Assembly (NCBI GenBank): GCA_946999045.1
Contig: CAMQBR010000072.1
Coordinates: 1 to 5,668 of the forward strand
Reading direction: 5' to 3'
DNA length: 5,668 nt
Source: an uncultured Prevotella sp.
GTDB taxonomy: Bacteria > Bacteroidota > Bacteroidia > Bacteroidales > Bacteroidaceae
Below, in pieces: positions 5,107 to 5,668 of the stretch. A model generated the notes under the pieces. That model worked only from the letters and a program-made list of their open reading frames with translations, was not told the DNA's origin and ran no database searches. A program made the translations under genes and the position numbers. Every line of letters begins with the position of its first letter. Position 1 is the first letter of the stretch.

Positions 5107-5668
5107 TTACTCTAATGTAAATACCAACTCATCACCCTTGCTCTCTTGTTCATTGTACACAAATTTTTCATATTCAAAGGTTTTGAGCGCATCAATAGTG
5201 TGGACATGATGTATAATAGCATGACGTGCTAAACCGCCACGGCACATTTTAGTGTACACCACAATGGTCTTCAGTTTCCCGTTTTTTCGTACTTTGAAGG
5301 CGGGCTCTATGATGCGAACCGATTGTTTGATGCGCTTCCAGTCAAACATTTTCTTCATTTCCGCACTCGCCAAATTCAACAGCATACCATCGTCAGCACG
5401 AACGGCATCAATGAGGAATTGTGTGAGGCGTGGCTTCCAAAAATCAAACATCGTTTGGTTACTGTATTCGGGGAGCTGAACACATCCCTCCAGTCGATAG
5501 TTCTTAATGCCATTGAGTGGGCGTAGTAGTCCATAGAGAAACGAAGTGAGCCACAAATGCTGGTCGGCATATTGAATTTGCTGAATCGACATTGATGCTG
5601 CATCCAGCCTTTTATACCTTAATTCCGCAGCATAAATTCTTGTAAGAACTCCAAGTGTCTGAGAAACA
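5107..5668 (-). CDS. yaaA: YaaA family peroxide-stress protein, C-terminal part (5' end outside window)
   Basis: The frame is open to the right edge, giving 186 residues of a family usually about 250 residues long; the N-terminal quarter or so is missing. The ATG at 5590-5592 is internal: the frame continues upstream with LGVLTRIYAAELRYKRLDAA, matching the family's ALLAYTGIVFKRL region. Family landmarks follow: YADQHLWLTSFLYGLLRPLN, IKNYRLEG, FDFWKPRLTQFLIDAV, LNLASAEMKKMFDW, and VVYTKMCRGGLARHAI. In Escherichia coli YaaA is induced by hydrogen peroxide and limits damage to DNA and proteins by keeping unincorporated iron low; a DNA-binding fold has been described for the family. The same role in this organism is inference. 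It is a cytoplasmic protein with no membrane segment visible. MITE copy C lies about 95 bp past its stop, and no convincing U-tract terminator was found between them. Confidence 0.93.
   Translation of the reverse strand, partial: VSQTLGVLTRIYAAELRYKRLDAASMSIQQIQYADQHLWLTSFLYGLLRPLNGIKNYRLEGCVQLPEYSNQTMFDFWKPRLTQFLIDAVRADDGMLLNLASAEMKKMFDWKRIKQSVRIIEPAFKVRKNGKLKTIVVYTKMCRGGLARHAIIHHVHTIDALKTFEYEKFVYNEQESKGDELVFTLE

Noticed and set aside
5252..5526. Plus-strand open frames and a second minus frame over yaaA
   Set aside because: They overlap the well-matched YaaA frame and have no recognisable features.
5590..5592. ATG as start of a complete 161-residue YaaA
   Set aside because: The frame continues upstream to the window edge with residues that match the family, so this Met is internal.

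Overview
The window reads as Bacteroidales DNA, most likely Prevotella or a close relative. Evidence: an AT-rich chromosome; genes mostly lacking Shine-Dalgarno sites; promoter boxes of the Bacteroidetes form TAnnTTTG; a DUF3109 protein and a Bacteroidales-type tyrosine integrase. The genus is inferred from protein resemblance only.

Layout. At 1-469 (minus) lies the N-terminal 156 residues of a tyrosine site-specific integrase running off the left edge; it is visibly richer in G+C than the rest, so a mobile element probably occupies the left end. Its upstream region (470-760) holds a 40-bp dyad over the predicted promoter, four GTTACC half-sites in nested inverted arrangement, and, where composition drops to AT-rich, a near-match (758-767) to the core site used by IntDOT-type integrases. 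To the right are chromosome-like genes: an AraC-family regulator (1191-2075, plus), converging with overlapping 3' ends on a cysteine-rich DUF3109 protein (2060-2662, minus), which follows uracil-DNA glycosylase ung (2700-3365, minus) in a likely two-gene operon. Next come a gene-free AT-rich stretch, an Hsp20 small heat-shock chaperone (about 4089-4514, minus) with its terminator and promoter, and the C-terminal 186 residues of a YaaA-family peroxide-stress protein (5107-5668, minus) running off the right edge. Three of the genes (ung, hsp20, yaaA) have stress or repair roles, but only ung and the DUF3109 gene look co-transcribed.

The most striking structure is a family of three non-coding MITE-like elements of 188-193 bp (A 962-1149, B 3787-3975, C 4819-5011). 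They share 18-bp terminal inverted repeats beginning GGGCGGTTCTATAAATTA, a long internal palindrome and an invariant core GTATAGCTCGCTATAC. B and C have perfect 4-bp target duplications (ATAA and TTGA); A is inverted relative to them and has only an imperfect one. A sits between the predicted promoter and the start codon of the AraC gene; B and C flank hsp20 as direct repeats. All three lie between genes and none encodes a transposase, so they must have been moved by an element elsewhere.
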